Assembly: GCA_944326555.1 (NCBI GenBank)
Contig: CALVEK010000001.1
Location: 78,013-142,012 of the forward strand
Length of the DNA stretch: 64,000 nt
Direction of reading: 5' to 3'
Source: Candidatus Gastranaerophilales bacterium
GTDB lineage: Bacteria > Cyanobacteriota > Vampirovibrionia > Gastranaerophilales > Gastranaerophilaceae
How positions within the stretch are numbered: the first letter of the stretch is position 1; each line of letters begins with the position of its first letter. The notes below the pieces were generated by a model. It worked only from the letters and a program-made list of their open reading frames with translations. It did not search any database and was not told where the DNA came from. Position numbers and translations under genes: made by a program. This document shows, in pieces, positions 28,949 to 38,267 of this stretch.

Positions 28949-30379
28949 ATGATGAAAAAGAACAAAACAAAAATTGTTGCCACACTTGGACCTGCAAGTT
29001 GTGAAGAAAGTATTATTGAAGAATTGGTACACGCCGGAGCAACTATGTTCCGTATAAACACTTCTCACAATACTGCTGAAGAACATGCAAAAACTATTGC
29101 TAAAATAAGAAGTGTTGAAAAGAAACTCAAAACATTTATTCCTGTTTTGGTTGATTTACAAGGACCAAAAATCAGAGTTGGTAATTTGATTGAACCTATT
29201 CCTATAGAACCTGGCAAAGAATTGGTTTTGGAATATGGTTTGGAACAAACAGACCCTAACATTGTTCCTGTTGATTATAGAGGCGTTGCAGAAGATGTTC
29301 ATGAAGGTGAATATATTCTTCTTGATGACGGTAAAATTAGAATTCAAGTTATTGCAAAAGAAGGCTCTAAAGTTAGAGTAAAAGTTATCGATGGTGAATT
29401 ACTTAAACCAAGAAAAGGTATCAATATCCCCGGCGGAACAAAAAGCCTTTCTGCAATTACAGAACGTGATGTTGATTTTATTAAATTTGCTGTTGATAAT
29501 GATGCAGATTATCTTGCTTTATCTTTTGTTAGAGACAAAGATGATATCTTGCTTGCTAAAAAATATTTGAGCCATTTTGGTGCAGATATTCCTATAGTTG
29601 CAAAAATCGAAAAACCTGAAGCTGTTAAAAATATCGAATCAATTCTTGATGTTGTAGATGCAGTAATGGTTGCAAGAGGCGATTTGGGTATTGAATTGGC
29701 TCCCGAAAAAGTTCCTATGGTTCAAAAGATGATTGTTGATGCAGCTTTTGCTCATAGAAAAACTTGTATCGTTGCTACACAAATGCTCGAATCTATGATA
29801 GAAAACCCAATTCCTACAAGAGCAGAAGCATCTGACGTAGCAAATGCTATTTTGGATGGTGCTGATGCTGTTATGTTGTCAGGAGAAACTGCAGCAGGCA
29901 AACACCCTGTAGAAGCTGTTAAAATGATGGCTATGATTGCTCACGATGTTGAACAAAGTGATTTTGTTAGCTACAATTTGGATTTGCCTATGAATCCTAA
30001 TTATGAACCAACACCTCAAGCTGTTGCTTCTGCTGCTGTTAAAATGGCACATGACCTAGGTGCTAAAGCTATTTTGGCATTTACTCATACTGGTTATACT
30101 GTTAAATTGCTTTCTAAATTGAGACCTTCTGTCCCCGTTTTAGCAATTTCTGACAGCGAAAAATCTTGCAGAAAGTTAAATCTCTTCTGGGATATGCACC
30201 CTTACTTAAAAGATTGGGATGTTGTTTTAAATGATGAATTGCTCAAAAAAATTGACAAGTTATTGCTTGAAAAAACTGAATTTAAAAAGGATGACAGAGT
30301 TATTATCATCGGTTCTATTCCAAAACTTATTTCCGGAAGAACTAACTTTGTAAGAGTTCACAGAATGTGTGCTTTTTAG
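28949..30379 (+). CDS. pyk: pyruvate kinase
   Basis: Last step of glycolysis: phosphoenolpyruvate plus ADP to pyruvate plus ATP. 476 residues. KTKIVATLGPAS near the start, FRINTSHN, DLQGPKIRVG, the active-site region IVAKIEKPEAVKN and VMVARGDLGIELAPEKVP, MLESMIENPIPTRAEASDVANA, then the C-terminal allosteric domain (about 355-476). No extra C-terminal PEP-utiliser domain. AAGGAT ribosome-binding site upstream; a terminator follows at 30403. Confidence 0.97.
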   Translation: MMKKNKTKIVATLGPASCEESIIEELVHAGATMFRINTSHNTAEEHAKTIAKIRSVEKKLKTFIPVLVDLQGPKIRVGNLIEPIPIEPGKELVLEYGLEQTDPNIVPVDYRGVAEDVHEGEYILLDDGKIRIQVIAKEGSKVRVKVIDGELLKPRKGINIPGGTKSLSAITERDVDFIKFAVDNDADYLALSFVRDKDDILLAKKYLSHFGADIPIVAKIEKPEAVKNIESILDVVDAVMVARGDLGIELAPEKVPMVQKMIVDAAFAHRKTCIVATQMLESMIENPIPTRAEASDVANAILDGADAVMLSGETAAGKHPVEAVKMMAMIAHDVEQSDFVSYNLDLPMNPNYEPTPQAVASAAVKMAHDLGAKAILAFTHTGYTVKLLSKLRPSVPVLAISDSEKSCRKLNLFWDMHPYLKDWDVVLNDELLKKIDKLLLEKTEFKKDDRVIIIGSIPKLISGRTNFVRVHRMCAF

Positions 30380-30402
30380 GAAGTAACAATAGTTGAATAA
30401 TA

Positions 30403-30438
30403 AAAACACGGGTCTGATTGAACGACTCGTGTTTTTTT
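30403..30438. terminator. terminator between convergent pyk and prmA
   Basis: AAAACACGGGTC (30403-30414) pairs with GACTCGTGTTTT (from 30424), one G-T pair, followed by a run of T on the + strand and preceded by A on the same strand. Confidence 0.8.
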
Positions 30439-30458
30439 TATTTGTTTTTTTGTATTGT

Positions 30459-31373
30459 TTAGTCTTTTTGTACAACTATTGCTACCCATTGATCTTGGTG
30501 CAATATTTCTGTAACGTTAAGAGAGTGTTTTTCTATTGCCTCAAGAACTACAGGTTTTTTTTCATCAAGAATGCCACTTAAAACCATGTGAGCTTTAGGT
30601 TTCATGATGTTCTTTAAATCGCCCATTATTTCAGCAAGTACGTTGTGTAAAATGTTTGCGCATACAAAATCAAACTGTTCAGAGAGCATGTCTGCTGTTG
30701 CATGTGAAAAATCTATTTTGTTGTAGACACCGTTAACTTGAGCATTATCTTGTGCTACATCTATTACAAGCGGGTCATTATCAATAGCAACAGCATGTGT
30801 TGCGCCAAATTTTATTGCAGTAATTGCCAATATGCCTGAACCTGTACCTATATCTGCCATTTCATCTCCTTTTTTGAGATATTTTTCAATGGCTTGTATG
30901 CAAAGCTGTGTTGTTGCGTGTGTTCCTGTTCCAAAGGCAGACCCCGGGTCTAAAGTGATTAAAACTTCATCTTTTTTGTGAGAACATTCTTCCCAAGATG
31001 GACAAATTACAACATGCTCAGATGCTCTTGTCGGTTTCCAGTGCTCTTTCCATTTTTGAGACCAGTCTTGATTTATTACTTTTTGAGCGGTTACTGTCCA
31101 TTCGCCAAGTTCTTCATCCGTAAAGCCTTCTTCTTTGAGTTCTTCTTTGGCGTTTGAAAATATTTTTTGAATTTCCGATAATTTAAAATCTGCTTCTTCG
31201 TATCTGATATAGCCTTTTGCTATATTATTTGTTGTTTCAATAAGCTCAAGATCTTTGTATTTTTCTTCTGCCTGAACCACGCCTTCGCATTCAAACCTTT
31301 CAAAAAATACTTCTGTTACAAGTTCTATTGCATTAGGATTGATTTTAACAGAAACTTCAAAATAATCTTTCAT
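30459..31373 (-). CDS. prmA: ribosomal protein L11 methyltransferase
   Basis: Trimethylates ribosomal protein L11 using S-adenosylmethionine. 304 residues: N-terminal L11-binding domain (about 1-120), then class I methyltransferase with DPGSAFGTGTHATTQL (about 142-157), motif I DIGTGSGILAITAIKFGA (about 173-190), and CANILHNVLAEI, the NIL motif of this family. Follows accA by 13 bases on the - strand, so is likely in the accD-accA unit. Confidence 0.94.
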   Translation of the reverse strand: MKDYFEVSVKINPNAIELVTEVFFERFECEGVVQAEEKYKDLELIETTNNIAKGYIRYEEADFKLSEIQKIFSNAKEELKEEGFTDEELGEWTVTAQKVINQDWSQKWKEHWKPTRASEHVVICPSWEECSHKKDEVLITLDPGSAFGTGTHATTQLCIQAIEKYLKKGDEMADIGTGSGILAITAIKFGATHAVAIDNDPLVIDVAQDNAQVNGVYNKIDFSHATADMLSEQFDFVCANILHNVLAEIMGDLKNIMKPKAHMVLSGILDEKKPVVLEAIEKHSLNVTEILHQDQWVAIVVQKD

Positions 31374-31386
31374 TCACTACTCCCAA

Positions 31387-32334
31387 CTAAGAATTAAAGA
31401 CACCCATTCTGCGGAATTTGTTGTAACGGTCATCTTTTAATTGTTGCGGCGTCATGTTTTTATACTCGTCTAATGCGGACAAAAGTTCTTTTTTAAGTTC
31501 TTCGCCCATAGCTTCGTAGTCATAATGAGCTCCGCCTAAAGGTTCTTTAACAATTCCGTCTATGATGTTATATTTTAACAAATCCGGACCTGTGATTTTT
31601 AACGCTTCAGCAGCATCCGCAGCTTTTGCAGCGTCTCTCCATAGGATAGAAGCGCATCCTTCAGGAGAAATAACAGTATAATATGCGTGTTCTAGTACAA
31701 GAACTTTGTTTGCAACAGCTAATCCTAAAGCTCCGCCTGAACAGCCTTCACCTGTAATTACAGCTATAACAGGTACATCAAGTTTTGCCATTTCTTTTAA
31801 GTTAACAGCAATGGCTATACCTTGGCCGTGTTCTTCTGCTTTTATGCCGGGGTATGCGCCTGGGGTATCTATTAATGTAATTATTGGTAATCCAAAACGA
31901 TTTGCATGTTCAAAAAGTCTTAGAGCTTTTCTGTATCCTTCAGGTTGAGGCATACCAAAATTGTAAACAAGGTTTTCTTTTGTTGATTTACCTTTAACTG
32001 TTCCAACAATCATAACGGGATGATTGTTGATTCTTGCTACACCCCCTACAATTGCTCTATCGTCTGTACCTTCTCTATCACCGTGCATTTCAACAAAATC
32101 TTCCGTTATAAGATTTATGTAGTCAAAAAAGTTAGGACGATTAGGATGTCTTGCAATTTGCAATTTTTGAGAAGGCTTTAGATTCTCATATAATTCTTTT
32201 TTGTATTCGTGGGACTGTTGTTCAAAGATTTCTATCTCTTTTGACAAGTCCATTCCTGATTCTTCACTCATTTTTTTTAATTCTTCTATTTTTTCTTCAA
32301 TTTTTGTTATTGGTTTTTCAAAATCTAATTTCAT
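31387..32334 (-). CDS. accA: acetyl-CoA carboxylase carboxyltransferase alpha subunit
   Basis: With AccD transfers the carboxyl group from biotin to acetyl-CoA, making malonyl-CoA for fatty-acid synthesis. I chose ATG at 32334 (315 residues, MKLDFEKPI); a TTG at 32352 would add six residues. N-terminal helical part ends about 70; crotonase-like core with RPNFFDYINLI, EMHGDREGTDDRAIVGG, TLIDTPGAYPGIKAEEHGQG and GEGCSGGALGLAVANKV. accD lies directly upstream; accB and accC are not in the window. Confidence 0.96.
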   Translation of the reverse strand: MKLDFEKPITKIEEKIEELKKMSEESGMDLSKEIEIFEQQSHEYKKELYENLKPSQKLQIARHPNRPNFFDYINLITEDFVEMHGDREGTDDRAIVGGVARINNHPVMIVGTVKGKSTKENLVYNFGMPQPEGYRKALRLFEHANRFGLPIITLIDTPGAYPGIKAEEHGQGIAIAVNLKEMAKLDVPVIAVITGEGCSGGALGLAVANKVLVLEHAYYTVISPEGCASILWRDAAKAADAAEALKITGPDLLKYNIIDGIVKEPLGGAHYDYEAMGEELKKELLSALDEYKNMTPQQLKDDRYNKFRRMGVFNS

Positions 32335-32367
32335 AATTCCAATTCCTGCCAAGTTTAAAACATTTTT

Positions 32368-33231
32368 TTAATGTCTGTGTAGTCTTAATATTTTTGCCAA
32401 AGTTTCTTTGAGCTCCTGACGTTTAGCAATCAGGTCAATTTGTCCGTGTTTCATGAGGTATTCTGCAGTTTGAAAGTCTGCAGGCAATTTTTGTCTGATT
32501 GTTTGTTCAATTACACGTCTTCCTGCAAAGCCGATTCTTGCACCTTGTTCTGCGATAATGATATCACCAATTGTGCCAAAACTTGCTGTAACACCGCCAT
32601 AAGTCGGGTCTGTAAGTATGTTTATATATAGTAATTTTGCGTCATTCAATTTTGCAACAGCACAGCTTGTTTTTGCCATTTGCATTAAAGATAGAGCACT
32701 TTCTTGCATTCTGGCACCGCCAGATGCTGTGATTGTTACTACAGGCAATCTTTTTTCGAGAGCGAGTTCTATTATTCTTGTTACTTTTTCACCTACTACG
32801 CTACCCATTGAACCGCCCATGTATTCAAAATCCATGATTGCGCAGGCTATTTCTTCTCCGAGAACTTTTCCTGTCCCTGTTATTACGGCATCATTTAACT
32901 TAGTTTTTTCTTTTGCCTTTGCTTGTCTTTCTGTGTATGGTTCGGTATCTACAAACTCAAGAGGGTCGGAAGGAGAAATGTTTTCAAAATACTCAGTGAA
33001 TGTTCCTTCATCAAATAATTGATTTATTCTTGTTCTTGCATTTATTCTAAAGTGGTATCCGCATTGAGGACATACCATCATATGATGTTCAAGCTCTTTT
33101 CTTGGTAGTTGAGCATTACAATTGAAACATTTTACCCAGAGTTTTCCTATATTATCATCGATTTTAGGATCTATAGGACGTGCTGCGTGTTGTTCTTCTT
33201 TTCTGGTTTCAAACCAATCTTTTAGAGTCAT
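32368..33231 (-). CDS. accD: acetyl-CoA carboxylase carboxyltransferase beta subunit
   Basis: Partner of AccA. 287 residues. An N-terminal four-Cys zinc ribbon, CFNCN and CPQCG (about 36-57), which also contacts DNA/RNA in some species, then the crotonase-like core with MDFEYMGGSMGSVVGEKV, TITASGGARMQESALSLMQM and LTDPTYGGVTASF. Starts the accD-accA-prmA run; 33 bases separate it from accA. Confidence 0.96.
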   Translation of the reverse strand: MTLKDWFETRKEEQHAARPIDPKIDDNIGKLWVKCFNCNAQLPRKELEHHMMVCPQCGYHFRINARTRINQLFDEGTFTEYFENISPSDPLEFVDTEPYTERQAKAKEKTKLNDAVITGTGKVLGEEIACAIMDFEYMGGSMGSVVGEKVTRIIELALEKRLPVVTITASGGARMQESALSLMQMAKTSCAVAKLNDAKLLYINILTDPTYGGVTASFGTIGDIIIAEQGARIGFAGRRVIEQTIRQKLPADFQTAEYLMKHGQIDLIAKRQELKETLAKILRLHRH

Positions 33232-33304
33232 TTTATACTTATTCCCCTTGTCGCAATTTACAAAACGATTAATTTTCTCACATTATACTACAAATGATAT
33301 TTAA

Positions 33305-35371
33305 CTACATCCCCGGCGGTCTTATTAAAGATGGTGTTAACATTGTGCCGCCCGGCATCATGTTAAATGATGGGTTGTAATCATCATAATCTTTAACTGA
33401 ACGATTCATCGGATCAGCCATTTTTCTTTTCTTTTCTTCTTCAGCTTTTTTCTTTTGGGCCGCCATTCTTTCCTTGTCTGATTTTTTCTTTTGTCCTATA
33501 GCCTCAGGATCGTTTAAAATCAGACGTTTAAATTCAACTTCAGAGTTTTCGGCACCGACATTCATTGATATACCCATTGATGCATTTTGACGATAAGCAT
33601 CGTATCCAATCATAAATTTGATATCGTCAGGACCTATAACGAAGTAGAACCTGTTTTCTTGAAGCATTCTATCATCAGGTGTATCGTTAGAAACTACAAT
33701 TGTTGCTGTGTACATCAATGTCAAATATTTGCAGATTCTAAGTGATTCACCTATTACTACGTTAGATTTACCGTAGAAGTTTTTGTCAAAATAGAAAGGT
33801 GAGTCGCCTGCTTGTCCGCCCTGATAATATGCTATGTATTGTTGCCAAGATTTATATTGTGTTTTTAGGTACGGGCCTGCTCTTAATAGACCCATTGTAT
33901 CTCCGTTTCCGTACAATGCTGCATGGGTTTGAAGATTTAAGCCAAAATCCATTGCGAACTTGCTGTCGAGGTTTTTGTATTGAAACAAAGACTTACCTGT
34001 TGAAGTCTGCCAAGCAAATTTTGTTGTGGAGAAATTGCTGTCTCCCCAATCTCTGTAAAAACCGCCAACAAATCTGTTGCTAAATTTCACTCCTAGGTCT
34101 TCAATATCATAATCTTTGTGATGAATAAATTGAAAACCGTATTTTGGCATTCTGGATCCGAGGAAAAAGTTATTCATATACGAATTTAATCCGTATTGCA
34201 AAGTTAAATTATCTGTAATTTCTTGTTCACCGCGAACAACAAATTTACTTTTTGAACTGCCCCAACCAAATGCGGTTCTGTTTTTGTCCGTCAAAAATCT
34301 GCCTATTGCACCAACACCAATTTCGTGGTCATAAGTGAGTGCAGGACCAAGTTTTAGTGTTGACGCATTTGGGGTTTGAAATACATATCCCGGAGAGACA
34401 AAGGCTCCTATATTTCTTAAAGAACCCATTTCAAGCATGTTAGTTTCTATATACTGTTGTTCTTTGTCAGTATACAGTTTCATTTTTCCGGATGAACCTA
34501 TTTTTGTGTCTTTTATGTATAGGTCTGCATTTTTTAGAGTTGCTATATCTCTGTCTTTATAGCTGTCTATTATGATAGTTTTTGCTTTAAGTCGCCATTT
34601 GTTATCATATTTTTCTTTAAAGTAAAAATCTTTTGGAATAACTTCATCCATCATTGGTTTATCAAAACCAAATACCGGTCGTGAGGTAAATTTGTATGCA
34701 ACTTTATCGTTAAATGTTACGTTACCCTCAAGTGCTTCTGTTTGAGCATCATAAACAATACCCTGCTTTGCTTTAATTTTAATTGCCATGTGGTTTAAGA
34801 CAGGGTTTGTCATTAATGCATTATTTTCATTCAGATCAACTTGAATATATTCTCCGTTAATTTTTTGACCGTCTTTTATAAGTACGACATTTCCGTAGCC
34901 TTTTACGTAATTTGTGTCGTGGTTAAAAATAATTTTGTCGGCTAACAAAACTGAATTTTCGCTAGGGAAAGTAACTTTAGCGTTTCCTACAGCCTCAAAT
35001 TCATGTCTTTCGGGGAAATATTCTATTGTATCACTATCAACAAGAACTTCTGTTGTTGGGCCTTCTTGCACAGGTTCTTGTTTTTTGTCTCCTTTTTGTG
35101 CTTTTGAGAAGAATTTTTTTGTTTTACCTTGATTTTCTTTATCTTCTTCTTTAGCTAATTCTTTGTTTTCTGAATCCTTGCTTGCAACGGATTCGTTTTT
35201 GTCTTTTTGGTCTGTTAAATCTTCTTTATTTTCTTTATTCGTATCATTATCAGAAATTTCTTTTACGCTTGTGTTTTGTGGTACATCAAGAGTTTCTGCG
35301 GCGTAAACATTTTTTACCCCCAGTGAAAGAATTATTATAAGCAATGTAGATATTATTAGTTTTTTATTCAC
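33305..35371 (-). CDS. LptD/OstA-like outer-membrane protein
   Basis: 688 residues. Signal peptide at 1-24 (cleavage near VYAAET). Then an acidic/Lys-rich spacer (about 28-105) and an LptA/OstA-like repeat region (about 108-200: DSDTIEYFPERHEFEAVGNAKV, cut here to its first part, and related strands around YGNVVLIKDGQKINGEY). The rest (about 300-610) has alternating, aromatic-rich strands consistent with a beta barrel. LptD inserts lipopolysaccharide in the outer leaflet; this one is a little short (E. coli about 780) and ends in a Lys/Glu-rich, Met/Pro-rich tail, so it is only LptD-like. M23 peptidase gene sits 20 bases upstream. Confidence 0.72.
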   Translation of the reverse strand: MNKKLIISTLLIIILSLGVKNVYAAETLDVPQNTSVKEISDNDTNKENKEDLTDQKDKNESVASKDSENKELAKEEDKENQGKTKKFFSKAQKGDKKQEPVQEGPTTEVLVDSDTIEYFPERHEFEAVGNAKVTFPSENSVLLADKIIFNHDTNYVKGYGNVVLIKDGQKINGEYIQVDLNENNALMTNPVLNHMAIKIKAKQGIVYDAQTEALEGNVTFNDKVAYKFTSRPVFGFDKPMMDEVIPKDFYFKEKYDNKWRLKAKTIIIDSYKDRDIATLKNADLYIKDTKIGSSGKMKLYTDKEQQYIETNMLEMGSLRNIGAFVSPGYVFQTPNASTLKLGPALTYDHEIGVGAIGRFLTDKNRTAFGWGSSKSKFVVRGEQEITDNLTLQYGLNSYMNNFFLGSRMPKYGFQFIHHKDYDIEDLGVKFSNRFVGGFYRDWGDSNFSTTKFAWQTSTGKSLFQYKNLDSKFAMDFGLNLQTHAALYGNGDTMGLLRAGPYLKTQYKSWQQYIAYYQGGQAGDSPFYFDKNFYGKSNVVIGESLRICKYLTLMYTATIVVSNDTPDDRMLQENRFYFVIGPDDIKFMIGYDAYRQNASMGISMNVGAENSEVEFKRLILNDPEAIGQKKKSDKERMAAQKKKAEEEKKRKMADPMNRSVKDYDDYNPSFNMMPGGTMLTPSLIRPPGM

Positions 35372-35391
35372 AAAGTTACCTTTTTATTTTG

Positions 35392-36537
35392 TTAAATATA
35401 GTTTAACGGATTTTGCGGTTTACCGTTGACTCTTACTTCAAAGTGGCAGTGAGGACCTGTGCTATATCCGGTAGAACCCTCGTAACCTATAACTTGTCCT
35501 TTTAGTACACTTTGACCTGCACTGACTACGTATCCTGACATGTGAGCATAAAGTGTAGTTGTTGGTTTTCCGTATACAAGACCGTGGTCTATAATTACAA
35601 CTTTGCCATATCCTCCATACCAGCCTGAATATAGAACTTTACCTGAGTTGGCCGCACGGATTTTACCACCGTTAATGCCTCCGATGTCTATTCCGGAGTG
35701 GAATATTGTTCTTTTAAATATCGGATGTGTTCTGTACCCAAATGGGGATGTTATTGGCCCTGCAATAGGCTTCATAAATCCTGAAACAACTTTTACAGTC
35801 GAGCCTTGGGTGTTTTTGTTAATCATTCGGCTCAGAGCTTCTGACTGTTTTGCAAGCTCCCTTTCTGCTTTTTCGTAGTATGCTCTGTTCGAACGATATT
35901 TTTGGATTGAACTTTCATTCTGGCTTATTGCGCCTTGAATATACTGTTGTTGAGCGTTTATATTTTTAATCGAGTAGGCTATGATTGTTTTTTGCTGTTC
36001 AATTTGATTTCTCAATATGGCAATTCTTCTCGATTTTTCTTTGAGGTATGCAAGTTTTCTTTTATCTTTTTTGGTAATTACATTTTGAAAATATATCCTG
36101 TCCAAGAATGTATTTATATCTGTAGAGGCAAGCAATAACTGGAAAAGACCTTTTCTTTGCTTTTTATAAATTTGTCTTATTCTGTTTCTTGTTTGATTTT
36201 CACTCGCAGAGTATTCTTGCATTGTTGCATTTAGGTTTTTTTCTGCTTGTGAAAGTTGCGTTTCTGCATCTTGGTACTGTTTTTTACTGTTTTTTAAGTT
36301 CTTTGTTGCATTTTCAAGACGTTGCTGGTTTTTGTACAATTTGTTTGTCTCAATTGATTCCAGACGTTTTAGACGAACCACTTTTGCATGAGTTTCTCTT
36401 CTCTTTTTTTCTATGTGATTTTGGCTACATAGTGCTTCTTGACTGAAAGAGATTATTAAAATAAATATAAAAAAAGCCTTTAATAAATTGTTAAATATGC
36501 TTATTTGTTTATGATTTAAGGTCTTTTTAGCAGACAT
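35392..36537 (-). CDS. M23 (LytM-type) peptidase with coiled coil, EnvC-like
   Basis: 381 residues: signal or membrane segment (about 16-37), a long coiled coil (about 42-230, for example RLKRLESIETNKLY), and a LytM domain at the C-terminus (about 265-375). Zinc ligands of M23 are all visible: HSGID (His-x3-Asp) and HCHFEV (His-x-His). Such proteins cut peptidoglycan cross-bridges or, if inactive, activate amidases at division; here the active site is intact, so a direct endopeptidase is likely. Same strand as the LptD-like gene, 20 bases apart: an envelope pair. Confidence 0.9.
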   Translation of the reverse strand: MSAKKTLNHKQISIFNNLLKAFFIFILIISFSQEALCSQNHIEKKRRETHAKVVRLKRLESIETNKLYKNQQRLENATKNLKNSKKQYQDAETQLSQAEKNLNATMQEYSASENQTRNRIRQIYKKQRKGLFQLLLASTDINTFLDRIYFQNVITKKDKRKLAYLKEKSRRIAILRNQIEQQKTIIAYSIKNINAQQQYIQGAISQNESSIQKYRSNRAYYEKAERELAKQSEALSRMINKNTQGSTVKVVSGFMKPIAGPITSPFGYRTHPIFKRTIFHSGIDIGGINGGKIRAANSGKVLYSGWYGGYGKVVIIDHGLVYGKPTTTLYAHMSGYVVSAGQSVLKGQVIGYEGSTGYSTGPHCHFEVRVNGKPQNPLNYI

Positions 36538-36679
36538 TTATGATGGTTACCCGTCTTTTTCAAGTATAACTTACAACTATCTGATTCGGTGTTTCAGCTT
36601 TTGCTGTTATTTGTACCGAAAATGCAGCTATTTTAGTCCAAAAAACTTCATGAAAATTTTTCACAAACTTTAGAACTTT

Positions 36680-36790
36680 TTAGCCTTGTCTTGATATGAA
36701 TGCAATTAGCATAGGTGCAAACATAAACAATAAAAATGAAACAGCGATTATACCTACTATTATTTTTTGATTTTTTCTGAAAAATTCCAT
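36680..36790 (-). CDS. 36-residue single-membrane-segment peptide
   Basis: ATG at 36790, stop at 36680-36682. Sequence starts MEFFRKNQKIIVGIIAVSF and carries one hydrophobic helix (about residues 9-31) with basic residues before it. AAGAGA lies just before the start. The N-terminus resembles the membrane anchor of SurA/PpiD-type chaperones, but nothing else of such a protein follows. It sits in the 372-base space between the M23 gene and the yhcH-like gene; no other feature is seen there. Could be a small membrane protein or chance. Confidence 0.4.
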   Translation of the reverse strand: MEFFRKNQKIIVGIIAVSFLLFMFAPMLIAFISRQG

Positions 36791-36909
36791 ATCTCTTATT
36801 TATCCAATATCTTCGACTATAACATTTTACATGTAAAAAATATCTTTTACAAGTTTTTCACATACTGTAAAAAAGGTTATTTTACTTATTTTGATTGGAT
36901 ATCAAGATG

Positions 36910-37371
36910 TTAGTCCAATTGAATTTTTACTACAGCTTTTTTTACATAAGAAGGCTTTTCAAAAGTAATACAAGGCATATGTACATCTTGGGGGAAGAAT
37001 ACTACAAAATAATCTTTTGTTGCTTGTACAAATTGATTTGATGAATTTTCTTTATCTAAGAAAACTATGTCATTTTTTTCGTCATAACAAGTATTTGGAC
37101 TAAAATCAGAAACATTTCCCCATCCGAGTTTTTCTTCACCTTTTATTATGAATTGAATGTCTGCATATTTTTTGTGAGCTTCGTATTTACCTTGAGATTC
37201 CGGTTTTGTAATATAGTCCTGAACAGAGACGAATATTTTTTCTCCATCTATTTCATATTTGCCGTTTTTAAGGTTAATAAGGTCTGTATTTTTTAAATAC
37301 TCAAATCCCTTTTTGAAATTTTCTCCTATTCCGTAGTAAAGGTGTGCATTCTCAATTTTATCTATTATCAT
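36910..37371 (-). CDS. YhcH/YjgK/YiaL family protein
   Basis: 153 residues, single beta-barrel (cupin-like) domain of the YhcH/YjgK/YiaL family (DUF386). Typical stretches: FEYLKNTDL near residue 24, KYEAHKKYADIQFIIKGEE (about 82-100) with the His used for metal, and a late FFPQDVHMPC (about 127-136). Members act on or near sialic-acid and other sugar metabolism (N-acetylneuraminate, gulonate), but the reaction is poorly settled. Single gene; no sugar-catabolic neighbours here. Confidence 0.88.
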   Translation of the reverse strand: MIIDKIENAHLYYGIGENFKKGFEYLKNTDLINLKNGKYEIDGEKIFVSVQDYITKPESQGKYEAHKKYADIQFIIKGEEKLGWGNVSDFSPNTCYDEKNDIVFLDKENSSNQFVQATKDYFVVFFPQDVHMPCITFEKPSYVKKAVVKIQLD

Positions 37372-37562
37372 TGCTTGCTCCTGTTTTTTATTAGTATTAA
37401 CTATTTTGTAACAAACTTTATAGCTTTGAATATTTTGCTAAATAGGTGATTATAAAGTTTGTATATGTGAATATTATATGTTAATAATAGCAAATTTTTA
37501 TATTTAATTGTTTTGTTGTGTTAGAATCTTGATATCGTAATAGTTTAATTGATAAAAAATAA

Positions 37563-38267
37563 ATGACCATTACCATAAATAACAAGCCGAATACAAGTGT
37601 ATTTAGCTCCTTTCAAACCTCCGCGCATACGAAAGGGCTGTATTCGTCTTTGTACTATAAGAGAAATCACAGAGTTTTTGAAACTGACACTAAAACAAAG
37701 TTGAAGGTGGCAGCGGGTGCCGTAGGCGCTACGATTTTGCCTATGATTTATTTTGCAAAAAAACAACATGGTTTAAAAAATATTCTTGATATTTTTAAAA
37801 TAGACTATGGTCTGAAAGAAGTTTTGGCATTAAGCAGTGCAAGTATTGTTGGCGGTGTTTTGTCTGGTATTGCGTTTGATAAGATATCAGATAAAAAAAG
37901 AAAAATTAAAGAGGGTGTATTTCAATTTATGAATGCTACTATCCCGACCATGTTGGTTGGTGGGGCTATGAAGTTAATTGAAGACAACGTAAAATACAAG
38001 GATTCAAGAGCTGTAAAAGTGGCTGCTATTGCTACAGGTATGATTGCAGGTATGCCCCTTGCTGCTTGGTTATCAAATATTATCAATGATCCAAAAGACA
38101 AAGAGCCTGACAGAAAACTTACTTTAAAAGATTCTGTAGTAAACATGGATGATGCTTTAGGTGCTCTTGTTGTTGCAAAGGTACCGTTAGTGGGAGCATT
38201 GCATTTGGATAAACTTATGCCGGCTATTTTTGCTTGGTGTGGATATAGAGCAGGACAGAGCAACTAG
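37563..38267 (+). CDS. unknown integral membrane protein
   Basis: 234 residues. A polar N-terminus (1-40, with Asn, Thr, Ser and FSSFQTSAH, which weakly resembles the tags of other proteins here), then four or five hydrophobic stretches: about 48-63, 80-100, 116-132, 145-165 and 203-230, separated by Lys-rich loops (KISDKKRKIKEG; NDPKDKEPDRKLTLKD). No family recognised. The stop codon TAG overlaps the stop of the convergent photolyase gene: the four bases CTAG end both. Confidence 0.55.
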   Translation: MTITINNKPNTSVFSSFQTSAHTKGLYSSLYYKRNHRVFETDTKTKLKVAAGAVGATILPMIYFAKKQHGLKNILDIFKIDYGLKEVLALSSASIVGGVLSGIAFDKISDKKRKIKEGVFQFMNATIPTMLVGGAMKLIEDNVKYKDSRAVKVAAIATGMIAGMPLAAWLSNIINDPKDKEPDRKLTLKDSVVNMDDALGALVVAKVPLVGALHLDKLMPAIFAWCGYRAGQSN

